A program made the position numbers and the translations under genes. From Pseudoduganella armeniaca (GTDB taxonomy: Bacteria > Pseudomonadota > Gammaproteobacteria > Burkholderiales > Burkholderiaceae_D), in contig NZ_CP028324.1 in the NCBI RefSeq assembly GCF_003028855.1, positions 3,162,001 through 3,226,000 of the forward strand: 64,000 nt of DNA, read 5' to 3'. Positions 19,136 to 28,268 of this stretch are shown piece after piece; the first letter of the stretch is position 1, and the number at the start of each line of letters is the position of its first letter. The notes under the pieces were generated by a model. That model saw nothing but the letters and a program-made list of their open reading frames with translations, made no database searches and had not been told where the DNA came from.

Positions 19136-19878
19136 ATGCAATCGATCTCGTTCCGTCCACTGGCGCTGGCCGCGCTGCTGTGCGCCGGTGCCGCCCACGC
19201 GGACGTGCCATACGTGGCAACCAGTGCCTTCACGCTGCAGGGCTATGACCATTATCCGGACAGCGTGGTCAACGTGCTGTCGGATACGGGCCGCAGCATC
19301 ACATTGGGGCTGCCCACGTTCGCCGCGGATATCAGCACGGGCAGCGCCGACTCGTTCCAGGGCACGGACGACTCGGCGGCAGTGGTCAGCTACGCGCTGG
19401 CCCTGTATGAGATCCGCCCGAACGCGGGCTACCGTATCACCGGTTTCAAGTTGAGCGCCACGGCGCAGGGCATGCTCGTCGCCGGCGCCGGCGACTGGCC
19501 CGGCACCGCCTATAACTACGTGTGGCTGGACTACGACATCTATCATTGGGATGGCGATAAGGGCAGCACCCAGGTGTCCGACCTGCAGGGCGAGCAGCAG
19601 GTGGCGCTGGCCTCGCGGCCGCTGGCGCTGGACACGCAGTTCTCGATCGCCCTGGGCGGCTACACCATGCTGGGCGCGTACGGCGGCTACGTCTACGATC
19701 CGCTCGGCGGCGAGCCGACGCGCATGCAGTCGCTTGCGGACCTCAACCTGCGCGACGTCACGCTGACCTTTACCGTGTCCGCGGTGCCGGAACCGCAAAC
19801 CTGGCTGTTGTTGTTGGGGGCCTCGGTATCGTCGGCGCGGTGGCGGCGCGCGGCCGGCAGCGGGCGCCGATCTGCTAA
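19136..19878 (+). CDS. PEP-CTERM sorting domain protein (frameshift at ~19816)
   Basis: A secreted or cell-surface protein with a signal peptide (ending AAHA near residue 22) and a beta-rich middle without a known catalytic domain. The C-terminal sorting signal is VPEPQTWLLLL followed by a hydrophobic stretch and a basic end. The frame breaks in the five-G run 19816-19820; one more G gives GGLGIVGAVAARGRQRAPIC and a stop at 19876-19878. The repaired gene is 744 bases, exactly the length of the paralogue just downstream, which strongly supports the repair. ACAGGAG lies before ATG 19136. PEP-CTERM proteins are processed by an exosortase and usually accompany exopolysaccharide; neither is in this window. 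Confidence 0.85.
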
Positions 19879-19967
19879 GCTGATCATCGCAGCAGGAGGC
19901 CGCGCCGGCTTGCCAGGTGCGGCTTCTTCTTCCGCTGTCCTGCCTTCCCACCGCCACAGGAGCCGTC

Positions 19968-20711
19968 ATGCATCGTTCATTGCTACTGCCACGCCTTCGT
20001 CCACTCACACTAGCCGCGCTGCTGTACGCCGGCGCCGTCCACGCCGCGGCGCCGTATGTCGAGACCAGCGCCTTCACACTGCAGGGCCACGAGGGCTATC
20101 CCGACAGCGTGGTCAATGTGCTGTCCGATACGGCGCAGGCCGTCACGCTGTCGCTGCCGACCATGGCGGAACTCAGCACGGCGGTGGCCGATTCGACGGA
20201 CAGTCCGAGCGGCTCGACGAACGTCAGCGTGTCGCCGGCGCTGCTGTATGACATCACGCCGCGCGCGGGCTATCGCATCACCGGGTTCAGCCTGGCCGCA
20301 ACGGTGCAGGGCACGCTGGTGGCGGGCGGCGGCGACGCACCCGGCTTTGCCTTCAACTACATCACGCTGAGCTATCAGGTGCAGCACCCGCACGGCGCGG
20401 AGGGCGGCGTGCTGTCGTCCAACTTCCAGCAGGAACACCAAATGACGCTCGGTGCCCCGCTGCAGTGGCTGGACACGCCGTCCGGCTTCCATCTGAGCAG
20501 CTACGTCAACCTGGTGGCGAACGGCGGCTTCGTGCCCGACCCCGCCGGCGGCGAGCCCTCCTGGTCGCAGTCCATTGCCGGGGTCACCATGCGCGACGTG
20601 ACGCTGACGTTCACCGTGTCGCCCGTGCCGGAGCCGCAAACCTGGCTGATGCTGCTATCCGGGCTTGCGGCCGTGAGCGCCGCGGCACTGCGTTCCCGCA
20701 AGCGCTGCTGA
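19968..20711 (+). CDS. PEP-CTERM sorting domain protein, paralogue
   Basis: A 247-residue paralogue of the preceding gene. It keeps the same order: signal peptide, PYVxTSAFTLQG, YPDSVVNVLSDT, YRITGFxLxAT, DPxGGEP, and RDVTLTFTVS before VPEPQTWLMLLSGLAAVSAA and the basic tail RSRKRC. The middle has diverged more than the ends. The pair is a clear tandem duplication. The role is unknown; the domain is probably a beta-sandwich surface protein. CAGGAG precedes ATG 19968. Both genes end in a similar GATCTGCTAAGCTG, suggesting the duplicated unit includes the 3' flank. Confidence 0.88.
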   Translation: MHRSLLLPRLRPLTLAALLYAGAVHAAAPYVETSAFTLQGHEGYPDSVVNVLSDTAQAVTLSLPTMAELSTAVADSTDSPSGSTNVSVSPALLYDITPRAGYRITGFSLAATVQGTLVAGGGDAPGFAFNYITLSYQVQHPHGAEGGVLSSNFQQEHQMTLGAPLQWLDTPSGFHLSSYVNLVANGGFVPDPAGGEPSWSQSIAGVTMRDVTLTFTVSPVPEPQTWLMLLSGLAAVSAAALRSRKRC

Positions 20712-20753
20712 TCTGCTAAGCTGGCGGCCACATCGACTTCCCCGTGGCCGCAC

Positions 20754-22979
20754 GTGAATCGTAAGTTCCTTATCGCCGCCCTGGCGGGTGCCGGCGTCCT
20801 CGCCGGCGGCACCGCCGTGATCCTCGTCAACCGGAGCACGGCCCCGGCCCCGGCCCCAGCCAAGTCCACCGCCATCCTGACCCCGCGCCAGGCGAGCACC
20901 GGGCGCTTCTGGCAGGCCCGCGTCACGCCGCTGGCGGGCGCCGGCACGGCCGGTTTCGCCGACGGCCCCGGCGCCGCCGCCCGCTTCAGCGACCCGTTCG
21001 GCGTTGCCGTCGATGCGCGTGGCACGATCTATATCGCCGATGGCGGCGACAACAACCGCATCCGCCGCCTCGGCGCCGACGGCACCGTCGCCACGTTCGC
21101 GGGCGGCACGGAGGGCTTGCGCGACGGCAACGGCGCGGCGGCCGCGTTCCATACGCCGTCCGCGCTGGCGCTCGATCATCTGGGCAACCTGTACGTGGCC
21201 GACACCGGCAACCACGCGATCCGCAAGATCGCGCCGGACGGCAGCGTGACCACGCTGGCCGGCAACGGCCAGCCCGGCACGGCCGACGGCAAGGGCGCCA
21301 CCGCGCGCTTCAACGGCCCGGTCGGAGTGGCGGTGGACGATGCCGGCATCGTCTACGTGGCCGATACCTACAACGACCGCATCCGCCGCATCGCGCCCGA
21401 CGGCAGCGTGACGACGATCGCTGGCGGCGACCGCCCCGGCGACGCGGACGGCCACGGCGCCGCCGCGGGATTCGACACGCCGTCCGGCATTGCCGTCACG
21501 CCCGCCGGCATCCTGTTCGTGGCCGACACGGGCAACCACGCGGTACGCCGCATCGACCCCGACGGCCGCGTGACGACGGTCGCACGCGCGCCGGAAGGGG
21601 AACGCCGCCCCGTACTGTGGCGCCCGAGCGCCATCGCGGCCACCCGCGACGGCTGGCTGTACGTGGCCACGGGCGGCGGCGGGCGCATCGTGCAGATCGC
21701 GCCGGATGGCCAGTATCAGCCGCTGGGCGACGCCGACCAGCGCGTGGAGCCGGGCTACGGCAGCGACGGCAGCGTGCAGCTGGCGGCGCCGCGCGGCCTG
21801 GCGGTGCAGCGCGACGGTGCGCTCGTCGCCAGCGACGCGCTGGGCTTCAAGGTCGTCCGGCTGGCGCCCGCCACGGGGCCGGCGCCGGCCATGCATGCCG
21901 CGCTGGCCAGCGTGCCCGCCGCGGCGCCGCGGCCGCAACGCATGGCCTGGCCGGTGCTGCCGCAGGACGCCCCGCACGAGGTGGTCGGCCTGATGGGGGA
22001 GGTGCGCGGCAGCTTCGACGGCGAAAGCCGCGATCACTTCCATATGGGCCTGGACGTGCGTGCCGACGTCGGCGAAGCGGTGGTGGCGATGGTGCCGGCC
22101 AAGGTCACCGATCCGTTCGCGAACTGGGGCTACGGCACCTTGTCCGAAGGGCTGGCGCTGGGCACGCTGTCGTATATCCACATGAAGGTGGGGCGCGACC
22201 GGCGCGACGCGGCGCTGGACCAGCGCTTCCAGCTGCTGCGCAACGGCCGCGGCAAGCCGGAACGGGTACGGGTGCCGCGCGGCACGCGCTTCGCGGCCGG
22301 CGAGCGGCTCGGCACGATCAACGCGATGGCGCACGTGCATCTCGACTACTACCCGGACGGCACCGTCGCCAATCCGCTCACGCTGCCGCTGACCGGCCTG
22401 CGCGACACGGTGGCGCCGCGCATCCAGAGCATCCTGCTGCTGGCGGACGGTGGCCGCCGGCTGCCGGGCCAGCGCGGCGAAGCGGCACCACGCAAGAAGA
22501 AGGGCAGGGGCAAGGCCAAGGAAGCGGCCGAGGCGCCCGTCAAAGGCCCGGTGAAGGTGCCGCGCGGCTTGGGCAAGATCGATATCGTCGTCGATGCCTG
22601 GGACCAGATGGACGGCAACCTGGCACGCCGGCGACTGGGCCTGTACAAGTTGGGCTATCAATTGCTGCGGCCAGACGGCAGCGCGCTGGCCGGCTGGCAG
22701 CAGCCGCGCATCACGCAGGTGTACGACCGGCTGCCGCGCAACCAGGAAGCGGTCAAGGTGGTGTATGCGCCGACCAGCGGCATTACCGTCTACGGCAGCA
22801 AGGCCACGCACTTTGCCTATGCGGTGCACAACACGCTGGCCGACGGCCGGGTCAGCCCGGGCGCGTGGGACGTGTCCGAACTGGCGCCCGGCTTGTACAC
22901 GCTGCGCATCTACGCCGCCGATTATGCCGGCAACGTGGCGGTGGAGGGGCGCGACCTGGCGATCGAGGTGGTGGAGTAA
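20754..22979 (+). CDS. NHL-repeat beta-propeller fused to LytM/M23-like domain
   Basis: A 741-residue protein anchored or secreted by an N-terminal hydrophobic segment (residues 5-25). Residues about 55-380 contain five or six NHL repeats with recurring units GIVYVADTYNDRIRRI and DGSVTTIAG. A region of about 395-540 resembles M23 (LytM) peptidases: DHFHMGLD gives the HxxxD pair and AHVHLDYY, about 100 residues later, gives HxH. The surrounding segment is diverged, so activity is uncertain. A Lys-rich linker and a C-terminal beta-rich domain follow. The start is GTG 20754. The protein might be a cell-wall-associated scaffold or endopeptidase; no known family with this whole architecture comes to mind. 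Confidence 0.72.
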   Translation: MNRKFLIAALAGAGVLAGGTAVILVNRSTAPAPAPAKSTAILTPRQASTGRFWQARVTPLAGAGTAGFADGPGAAARFSDPFGVAVDARGTIYIADGGDNNRIRRLGADGTVATFAGGTEGLRDGNGAAAAFHTPSALALDHLGNLYVADTGNHAIRKIAPDGSVTTLAGNGQPGTADGKGATARFNGPVGVAVDDAGIVYVADTYNDRIRRIAPDGSVTTIAGGDRPGDADGHGAAAGFDTPSGIAVTPAGILFVADTGNHAVRRIDPDGRVTTVARAPEGERRPVLWRPSAIAATRDGWLYVATGGGGRIVQIAPDGQYQPLGDADQRVEPGYGSDGSVQLAAPRGLAVQRDGALVASDALGFKVVRLAPATGPAPAMHAALASVPAAAPRPQRMAWPVLPQDAPHEVVGLMGEVRGSFDGESRDHFHMGLDVRADVGEAVVAMVPAKVTDPFANWGYGTLSEGLALGTLSYIHMKVGRDRRDAALDQRFQLLRNGRGKPERVRVPRGTRFAAGERLGTINAMAHVHLDYYPDGTVANPLTLPLTGLRDTVAPRIQSILLLADGGRRLPGQRGEAAPRKKKGRGKAKEAAEAPVKGPVKVPRGLGKIDIVVDAWDQMDGNLARRRLGLYKLGYQLLRPDGSALAGWQQPRITQVYDRLPRNQEAVKVVYAPTSGITVYGSKATHFAYAVHNTLADGRVSPGAWDVSELAPGLYTLRIYAADYAGNVAVEGRDLAIEVVE

Positions 22980-22991
22980 CGCGAGATCCAT

Positions 22992-23045
22992 GGTGACAGG
23001 CACCGGTCCGGGGGCGTTATCGCCCCCGGATCGGCGCCTGTCACC
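22992..23045. repeat. dispersed intergenic palindrome, copy 3
   Basis: Inverted repeat with GGTGACAGGCACC outer arm and GGTCCGGGGGCG inner arm around a TTAT loop. The right side is GCGCCTGTCACC, with one or two mismatches. It lies between the convergent NHL/LytM and GIN-domain genes. Confidence 0.82.
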
Positions 23046-23056
23046 GGTGATTCCGC

Positions 23057-23926
23057 TCAGCGTACGAAAGTGGTGCGCTTGCCCAGCACGCTGCGCTCCA
23101 GCGGGTCGCCGTAGACGGTGATCGTGCCGGAACCGTCGGTGCGGCTGCTTACCTGGCCGGACACCGCGATGGCGATGTCGCCCGAGCCGTGCGCGGCCAG
23201 GTCGGCGCGCTGGCTGCGCAGGCCGGCCAGGCGCGCGGCGCCCGAGCCGTGGACCGTGACGTCGGCCGCGCGCACCTCGCCGCGCGCCGTCAGGCCGCCG
23301 GAGCCGTACAAGGTGGCGCGCAATGCCTCGCCATGCACGGTGCCCAGGTGGATGCGGCCGGAACCGTTCATCGTCACGCGCGTGTCGCCGGCGTCGAGCG
23401 CGTCGGCCAGCAGGCTGCCGGAACCGCTGTTGACGGCCTCCAGCCGGTCGACCCGGCCGCGCAGTTCGATCCGTCCCGAGCCGCGCTGCACGATCTTCAA
23501 ACTGCCACCGTCCAGGCCTGCCACCTGGGTGCCCGCGTAGCCGGAGGTTTCCAGCCGTTCCAGGCGCGGCACCGTGTAGCGGATGCGTACCGGGCGCGAG
23601 GCGCTGGTGTCGCTGTCGCTCCAGACGTGCAGCGTGTCGCCGCGCACGTCCGTGTGCACGTGTTCCAACAGGTTGCTGTCGGCCTCGATGGTCAGGGCGG
23701 GCGCGCCGCCGACCTGCACGTCCACCTGCATGTCGAGGCGACGCCGCCCCTCGATCTCCAGTGCCGGCAAGGCCGCCACGGGCCGCGAGGCGCTGGCGAT
23801 GCGGCCGTCGCCCTGCACGGCGGGCCGCTCGGACGACCAGTGGCCGTCGCCGTCCGGCACGACGATGACACAACCCGCCAGCAGCGTGGCGGTAACGAGG
23901 ATGGCGGCGGACAGTGGCGGTCGCAT
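23057..23926 (-). CDS. lipoprotein with GIN (DUF2807) head domain
   Basis: A 289-residue protein starting with a lipoprotein signal (LLAGC, Cys at about residue 18), so it is membrane-anchored, probably facing the periplasm or surface. From about residue 55 on it carries the right-handed beta-helix-like DUF2807 repeats, seen as a recurring GSG: NSGSGSLLA, MNGSGRIHLG, LYGSGGLT, VHGSGAARL, AHGSGDIAI, TDGSGTITV. The family has no proven function; it was once named an autotransporter adhesin head. ATG 23926. Single gene with a convergent neighbour. The 107 bases to the next gene show nothing. Confidence 0.85.
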   Translation of the reverse strand: MRPPLSAAILVTATLLAGCVIVVPDGDGHWSSERPAVQGDGRIASASRPVAALPALEIEGRRRLDMQVDVQVGGAPALTIEADSNLLEHVHTDVRGDTLHVWSDSDTSASRPVRIRYTVPRLERLETSGYAGTQVAGLDGGSLKIVQRGSGRIELRGRVDRLEAVNSGSGSLLADALDAGDTRVTMNGSGRIHLGTVHGEALRATLYGSGGLTARGEVRAADVTVHGSGAARLAGLRSQRADLAAHGSGDIAIAVSGQVSSRTDGSGTITVYGDPLERSVLGKRTTFVR

Positions 23927-24033
23927 GGTTGGGTTCCTGGTCTGGTTCGATGCTGGCATCGTAGCCAAACGGGCCGCTGCCCGCGCCCGCCATGCGACGA
24001 ACGGCAGGAATCGCGGGGTGAACTGCGCCGCGG

Positions 24034-24990
24034 CTAGCCGCTGACGGCGTCGCCCGGGGCCGGCACGAGCAGCAGCAGCTTGCCGGCCAGCGCCTCGAAC
24101 TGCAGCGGCGCGGTCAGGTGCAGCACCTCGCCGTCGACGGCCGCCTTGAGCCGCTTGCGACCGTAGCGCGGCGTGCGCACGGTCATGCGGCGAAAGCCGA
24201 AGGCGACCAGGTCGTCGGTGTCGGCCAGCAGGCCGAGGGCGCCGCGCGCCATCAGCAGCAGCATGCGCAGCCGGCCGACGGGTTTCGGCGCCAGCGCGGC
24301 CAGTTCGCCGTCCGCCACGGCGGGCGTGACGTCGGTCAGGCCCACTTGTTCCATCTGCAGCCGGTTGTTGCCGACGAACAGGGTGGAGGTGCGCAGGTGG
24401 ATCTCCTTGCCCTCGGCCTCCAGTGACAGGCGCAGGCGACGGTGCGGCAGCACCAGCGTCTTCAGCGCCGACAGCGCGGCCACCAGCCGGCTGCGGCCGA
24501 ACTGGCGCTTGTCGTGCTCGCGCTCCTCGAGCAGCTTCGGATACAGGCCGATGCTGGCATTGACGAGGAAGATACGGCCGTTGACGGTGCCGATCTGCAC
24601 CGGCCGGACCGAGGCGCGCAGCAGCGCGTGCACGGCATCGGTCAGGTCCTGCGGGATGCCGTGGGTGCGGCCGAAGTAGTTGAACGTCCCTTGCGGCAGG
24701 GCGCCGAACGGGCAGCCGTGTTCGACGGCCTGGCGCGCCACCGCATTGATGGTGCCGTCGCCGCCCGCCGCGACCAGGATGGCACCGTCGGCGCGCGCCC
24801 GTTCGGCTTGCGCCTTGGCCTGTTGGTCGATGCGTTCGGGGTCGTCGACCAGTTCGATATGGAAGCGCCGGCCCGCGGCGCGCAGTACCGCCTCGATCGC
24901 GGCGCGGCGCTCGTCCGTCTCGGCCGCGCCGGAGCCGGCGTTGAGGACGATGTAGAGCGGGGCATCGGGGGCGGGTGTCGTGGTCGGCAT
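24034..24990 (-). CDS. diacylglycerol kinase family lipid kinase
   Basis: A 318-residue protein with the DAGK catalytic domain: NAGSGAAETD at the start, AAGGDGTINAVA as the GGDGT nucleotide-binding motif (about residue 75), and LPQGTFNYFGRTHGIP as the conserved glycine/asparagine loop. The C-terminal half resembles the YegS/LCB5-like beta-sandwich with the DGE box. Such enzymes phosphorylate diacylglycerol, phosphatidylglycerol or related lipids at the inner membrane; the substrate here is unknown. The start ATG 24990 is the first in frame. Not obviously in an operon. Confidence 0.87.
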   Translation of the reverse strand: MPTTTPAPDAPLYIVLNAGSGAAETDERRAAIEAVLRAAGRRFHIELVDDPERIDQQAKAQAERARADGAILVAAGGDGTINAVARQAVEHGCPFGALPQGTFNYFGRTHGIPQDLTDAVHALLRASVRPVQIGTVNGRIFLVNASIGLYPKLLEEREHDKRQFGRSRLVAALSALKTLVLPHRRLRLSLEAEGKEIHLRTSTLFVGNNRLQMEQVGLTDVTPAVADGELAALAPKPVGRLRMLLLMARGALGLLADTDDLVAFGFRRMTVRTPRYGRKRLKAAVDGEVLHLTAPLQFEALAGKLLLLVPAPGDAVSG

Positions 24991-25063
24991 CGTAGCAAAT
25001 AGTTAAGTTTGATGCACTGTACCACTGGCTTGCGTGCTGCGGCGCGACGCTTGCGAGACCCGT

Positions 25064-25118
25064 GGTGACAGGCTCCGATCTCAGGGCCTTGACGGCCCTG
25101 AGATCGGAGCCTGTCACC
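25064..25118. repeat. dispersed intergenic palindrome, copy 4
   Basis: Near-perfect inverted repeat with GGTGACAGGCTCC outer arm, GATCTCAGGGCC inner arm and a TTGAC loop. The unusual outer base (CTCC instead of CACC) is matched on the right arm by GGAGCC. It lies after the alpha/beta hydrolase gene (minus strand). Confidence 0.85.
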
Positions 25119-25131
25119 GGTGCTGCATGCC

Positions 25132-26121
25132 TCAGCTCCTGGCGAAGGCCAGCAGGTCGGCGTTGACCTGGTCCTTGTGCGTGTCGGTCAGGCCGTGCGG
25201 AGCGCCGGGGTAGACGATCAGCTTGGCGTGCTTGACGATGGCGGCGGAGGCGCGGCCGGCCGCGTCGATCGGCACCACCTGGTCGTCGTCGCCATGGATC
25301 ACCAGGGTCGGCTTGTCGAACTTCTTCAGGTCGGCGCGGAAGTCGGTCTCCGAGAACGCCTTGATCGAATCCAGCGTGTTCTTGTGGCCGCCCATCATGC
25401 CCTGCATCCACCACGACTGGACCAAACCTTGCGACAGCTTCGCGCCCGGGCGGTTGAAGCCGTAGAAGGGGCCGGACGGGATGTCCAGGTAGAGCTGCGA
25501 GCGGTTCGCGATCTGGGCGTTGCGGATGCCGTCGAACACCTCGAGCGGCAGGCCGCCCGGGTTGTCCGCCGTCTTCAGCATCAGCGGCGGCACGGCCGAG
25601 ACCAGGGCAAGCTTCGCCACGCGTTTGGTGCCGTGGCGGCCGACGTAGCGCGCCACCTCGCCGCCACCGGTCGAGAAGCCCACCAGGATCGCGTCCTTCA
25701 GGTCGAGCGCCTCGATCAGCTGCGCCAGGTCGTCGGCGTAGTGGTCCATGTCGTTGCCTTCCCACGGCTGGCTGGAACGGCCGTGGCCGCGGCGGTCGTG
25801 GGCGATGACGCGAAAGCCGTGATTGGCCAGGTGCAGCATCTGCGATTCCCAGCTGTCCGAGTTCAGTGGCCAGCCGTGGCTGAACACGATGGGCTGGCCA
25901 TGGCCCCAGTCCTTGTAATACAGCTCGACGCCGTCGCGCGTGGTGATCGTGCTGGCGCTCTTGCGCAGCGGGCCTTTCGGACCGGCGGCAGGCGCCGCTT
26001 CGGCGATGGCCGGCAGCACGACCGCAGCGGCGGCGGACACCGCGGCAGCGGCCAGGCCGGCGCCGCCCAGCAGGGCGCCGCGGCGGGACAGGTTGAATTG
26101 GTTGGCGTTCTGGGTGCTCAT
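25132..26121 (-). CDS. alpha/beta hydrolase (arylesterase/non-heme peroxidase type), Tat-exported
   Basis: A 329-residue hydrolase. It begins with a twin-arginine signal (NLSRRGALLGG, then a long Ala-rich hydrophobic stretch), so it should be exported folded. The fold has VFSHGWPLNSDSWE (oxyanion HG), the nucleophile elbow GFSTGGGE with the catalytic Ser, the acid in IHGDDDQVVP, and a final His in APHGLTDTH. The pattern and the RRGHGRSS box match cofactor-free haloperoxidase/arylesterase enzymes. Substrate unknown. The gene is divergent from a LysR regulator across 175 bases, the classical layout for LysR control of the neighbour. Confidence 0.88.
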   Translation of the reverse strand: MSTQNANQFNLSRRGALLGGAGLAAAAVSAAAAVVLPAIAEAAPAAGPKGPLRKSASTITTRDGVELYYKDWGHGQPIVFSHGWPLNSDSWESQMLHLANHGFRVIAHDRRGHGRSSQPWEGNDMDHYADDLAQLIEALDLKDAILVGFSTGGGEVARYVGRHGTKRVAKLALVSAVPPLMLKTADNPGGLPLEVFDGIRNAQIANRSQLYLDIPSGPFYGFNRPGAKLSQGLVQSWWMQGMMGGHKNTLDSIKAFSETDFRADLKKFDKPTLVIHGDDDQVVPIDAAGRASAAIVKHAKLIVYPGAPHGLTDTHKDQVNADLLAFARS

Positions 26122-26296
26122 GATGTCTTCCTTTTTGGTGAGGGTCCGGAAAAACGACCGTGCTACAGTCGTCTCGATGGGTGGCATCTTATGGCCCGGC
26201 ATGATTGTTGAGAATGGGCAAGCCTGCACGCCTGCTTTGCAAGAATGCGGATGGCACCAAAGGCAGAAGTAACGCTGAGACGAACGACGGAGACGC

Positions 26297-27184
26297 ATGG
26301 CAGACGATTTTGACTGGAACGATATTCCCCTGGTGCTGGCGCTGGCGCGCAGCGGCAGCATGAGCGCAGCCGGGCGCCAGCTGGGCGTGGATGCCTCCAC
26401 CATCAGCCGGCGCGTGGCCGCCGCCGAGAAGGCGCTGAACCTGCGCCTGTTCACGCGCGCGACCACCGGCTACCAGCTGACCGATGCCGGCCAAGTGTTC
26501 GTCGAGCGCGGCGAAGCGGTGTACGGCAGCGTGCAGAGCATGCTGCTGGCCTCCACCCGCGAGGCCGAGACGATCGCCGGCACCGTGCGCATCAGCGCCA
26601 TCGACTTCCTGTTCGACCACTGGCTGGTGCGGCACGTGGGCGCGCTGTGCGCGCGTCATCCCGCGCTGGAAGTGAACCTGGTGGCCGACAACCAGAACGT
26701 CTCGTTTGCCCGGCGCGAGGCCGATTTCGCCTTGCGCCTGGCGCCGCCGGCGGACGACGCGGCGGTGCTGATGCGCCGTCTCGGCGAGATCGGCTGGGCG
26801 GTGTACGGTGCGCCTGCGTATGCCGACGTGCCGCGCGAGGCGTGGGGCACGCAGCCGTGGGTCGCGCTGGAGGAGGCGCTGGCGCACGTGCCGGAGATGC
26901 GCTGGCTGGCGCGGCTCGCGCCGCGGCCGCGCCAGCCGCTGCGCGTGAACAGCCTGAGTACGATGGTCAATGCGTGCCGGGCCGGCGTCGGCATGGCGCT
27001 GCTGCCGTGCATCGTCGGCGCGGACGAAGGCCTGCTGCGCTTGTCCGGCGCCGAGGTGACGCGCGAACTCTGGCTGCTGAGCCACCGCGATGCGGTGTCG
27101 ATCGGCCGCTTCAAGCTGGTGGCCGGCTGGCTGGCGCAGTTGTTCGACGACAGCCGCGCGGCCCTGTGCGGAGCGGTGCGATGA
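26297..27184 (+). CDS. LysR family transcriptional regulator
   Basis: A 295-residue regulator. The winged helix-turn-helix is at residues 5-65 (ALARSGSMSAAGRQLGVDAS, TISRRVAAAEKAL, LFTRATTGYQLTDAG). The rest is the LysR effector-binding domain, of the compact type with HWLVRHVGALCARHPALEV. Divergent from the Tat-exported hydrolase, it probably controls that gene and its own operon. Its stop overlaps the epimerase ATG by four bases (ATGA), so the two are translated together. Effector unknown. Confidence 0.9.
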   Translation: MADDFDWNDIPLVLALARSGSMSAAGRQLGVDASTISRRVAAAEKALNLRLFTRATTGYQLTDAGQVFVERGEAVYGSVQSMLLASTREAETIAGTVRISAIDFLFDHWLVRHVGALCARHPALEVNLVADNQNVSFARREADFALRLAPPADDAAVLMRRLGEIGWAVYGAPAYADVPREAWGTQPWVALEEALAHVPEMRWLARLAPRPRQPLRVNSLSTMVNACRAGVGMALLPCIVGADEGLLRLSGAEVTRELWLLSHRDAVSIGRFKLVAGWLAQLFDDSRAALCGAVR

Positions 27185-28167
27185 AGGTTCTCGTCACCGG
27201 CAGCAGCGGCCACCTGGGCGAGGCGCTGGTGCGCGTGCTGGCCGCTGCCGGCCACGAGCCGGTCGGCCTGGACCTGCTGGCGTCGCCGTTCACCAGCGTG
27301 GTCGCCTCGATCGGCGACGCCGGCGCCGTGCGCGCGGCCATGCGCGGCGCGCACGGCGTGATCCATGCGGCCACCCTGCACAAGCCGCACGTGGCCACGC
27401 ACACGCGCGGCCAGTTCGTCGCCACCAATGTGCAGGGCACCTTGAACGTGCTGGAGGCCGCGCTCGAGGAAGGCGTCGGTGCCTTCGTCATGACCAGCAG
27501 CACGAGCGTGTTCGGCGCCGCGCTGTCGCCGCCGCCGGGCGCGCCGGCCGCGTGGGTCGACGAAACGCTGCAGCCGGTGCCGAAGAATATCTACGGCGTG
27601 ACCAAGCTGGCGGCCGAGCAGCTGTGCGAGCTGTTCGCCCGCACCCAGGCGCTGCCCGTGGTCGTGCTGCGCACGGCGCGCTTCTTCCCCGAGCAGGACG
27701 AGGATCCGGCGCTGCGCGGCGCGTACAGCGACGCCAACATCAAGGTCAACGAGCTGCTGAACCGCCGTGCCGACATCGAGGACATCGTCGAGGCGCACCT
27801 GCTGGCGCTGGAACGGGCCGGCCGCATCGGCTTCGGCCGCTACATCGTCAGCGCCACGACGCCGTTGCGGCGCGCGGACCTGGCCGCGCTGCGCACCGAT
27901 GCTGCGGCGGTCCTGGCCCAGCGCGCGCCGCAGGCGCTGGCCGAGTACGCGCGGCGCGGCTGGTCGCCGTTCGCCACGCTGGACCGCGTCTACGACAACG
28001 CGCTGGCGCGCCAGGCCCTGGGCTGGCAGCCACGCCACGACTTCCACAGCGTCGTCGCGCGGCTGGTGCAACTGCCGCTGGACGCCGACATCCGCAGCCC
28101 GCTGGCCCGCGTCATCGGCAGCAAGGGCTATCACGACGCACTGACCGGGCGCTATCCGTTCGTCTGA
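27181..28167 (+). CDS. NAD-dependent epimerase/dehydratase family protein
   Basis: An extended short-chain dehydrogenase of 328 residues. The NAD(P)-binding GSSGHLGEA is at residues 7-15, MTSSTSVFG holds the conserved serine, and the catalytic Tyr138/Lys142 pair lies in NIYGVTKLAAEQ. The C-terminal substrate domain gives no clear specificity; nucleotide-sugar epimerases or aldehyde/uronate dehydrogenase-like members are possible. It overlaps the LysR gene by four bases, which points to a shared metabolic function with the hydrolase next door, not yet identifiable. Confidence 0.85.
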   Translation: MKVLVTGSSGHLGEALVRVLAAAGHEPVGLDLLASPFTSVVASIGDAGAVRAAMRGAHGVIHAATLHKPHVATHTRGQFVATNVQGTLNVLEAALEEGVGAFVMTSSTSVFGAALSPPPGAPAAWVDETLQPVPKNIYGVTKLAAEQLCELFARTQALPVVVLRTARFFPEQDEDPALRGAYSDANIKVNELLNRRADIEDIVEAHLLALERAGRIGFGRYIVSATTPLRRADLAALRTDAAAVLAQRAPQALAEYARRGWSPFATLDRVYDNALARQALGWQPRHDFHSVVARLVQLPLDADIRSPLARVIGSKGYHDALTGRYPFV

Positions 28168-28186
28168 CCGTCCGCGCGCCCTCGCG

Positions 28187-28216
28187 TTGCTGCGTGTCGC
28201 CAAATCGGGGTAGAAT
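28187..28216 (+). promoter_or_regulatory. predicted promoter of the acyl-CoA dehydrogenase operon
   Basis: TTGCTG at 28187-28192 and TAGAAT at 28211-28216, separated by 18 bases. The predicted start, near 28223, falls on the putative operator described next. It is 46-60 bases from the start codon of the first dehydrogenase gene. Confidence 0.45.
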
Positions 28217-28222
28217 CGATTT

Positions 28223-28239
28223 GAACGATCGTGCTATTT
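28223..28239. promoter_or_regulatory. putative operator GAACGATCGTGCTATTT
   Basis: A 17-base word centred on the palindrome ACGATCGT. The same word, with one change (ACGAACGT), lies at 51558-51574 upstream of the other acyl-CoA dehydrogenase operon. Its position at the predicted transcription start suggests a repressor site. TetR-type fatty-acid regulators of betaproteobacteria are reasonable candidates, but I cannot verify the match. Confidence 0.45.
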
Positions 28240-28268
28240 CAAGGCGACGCGATAACCATGGAGACGAT

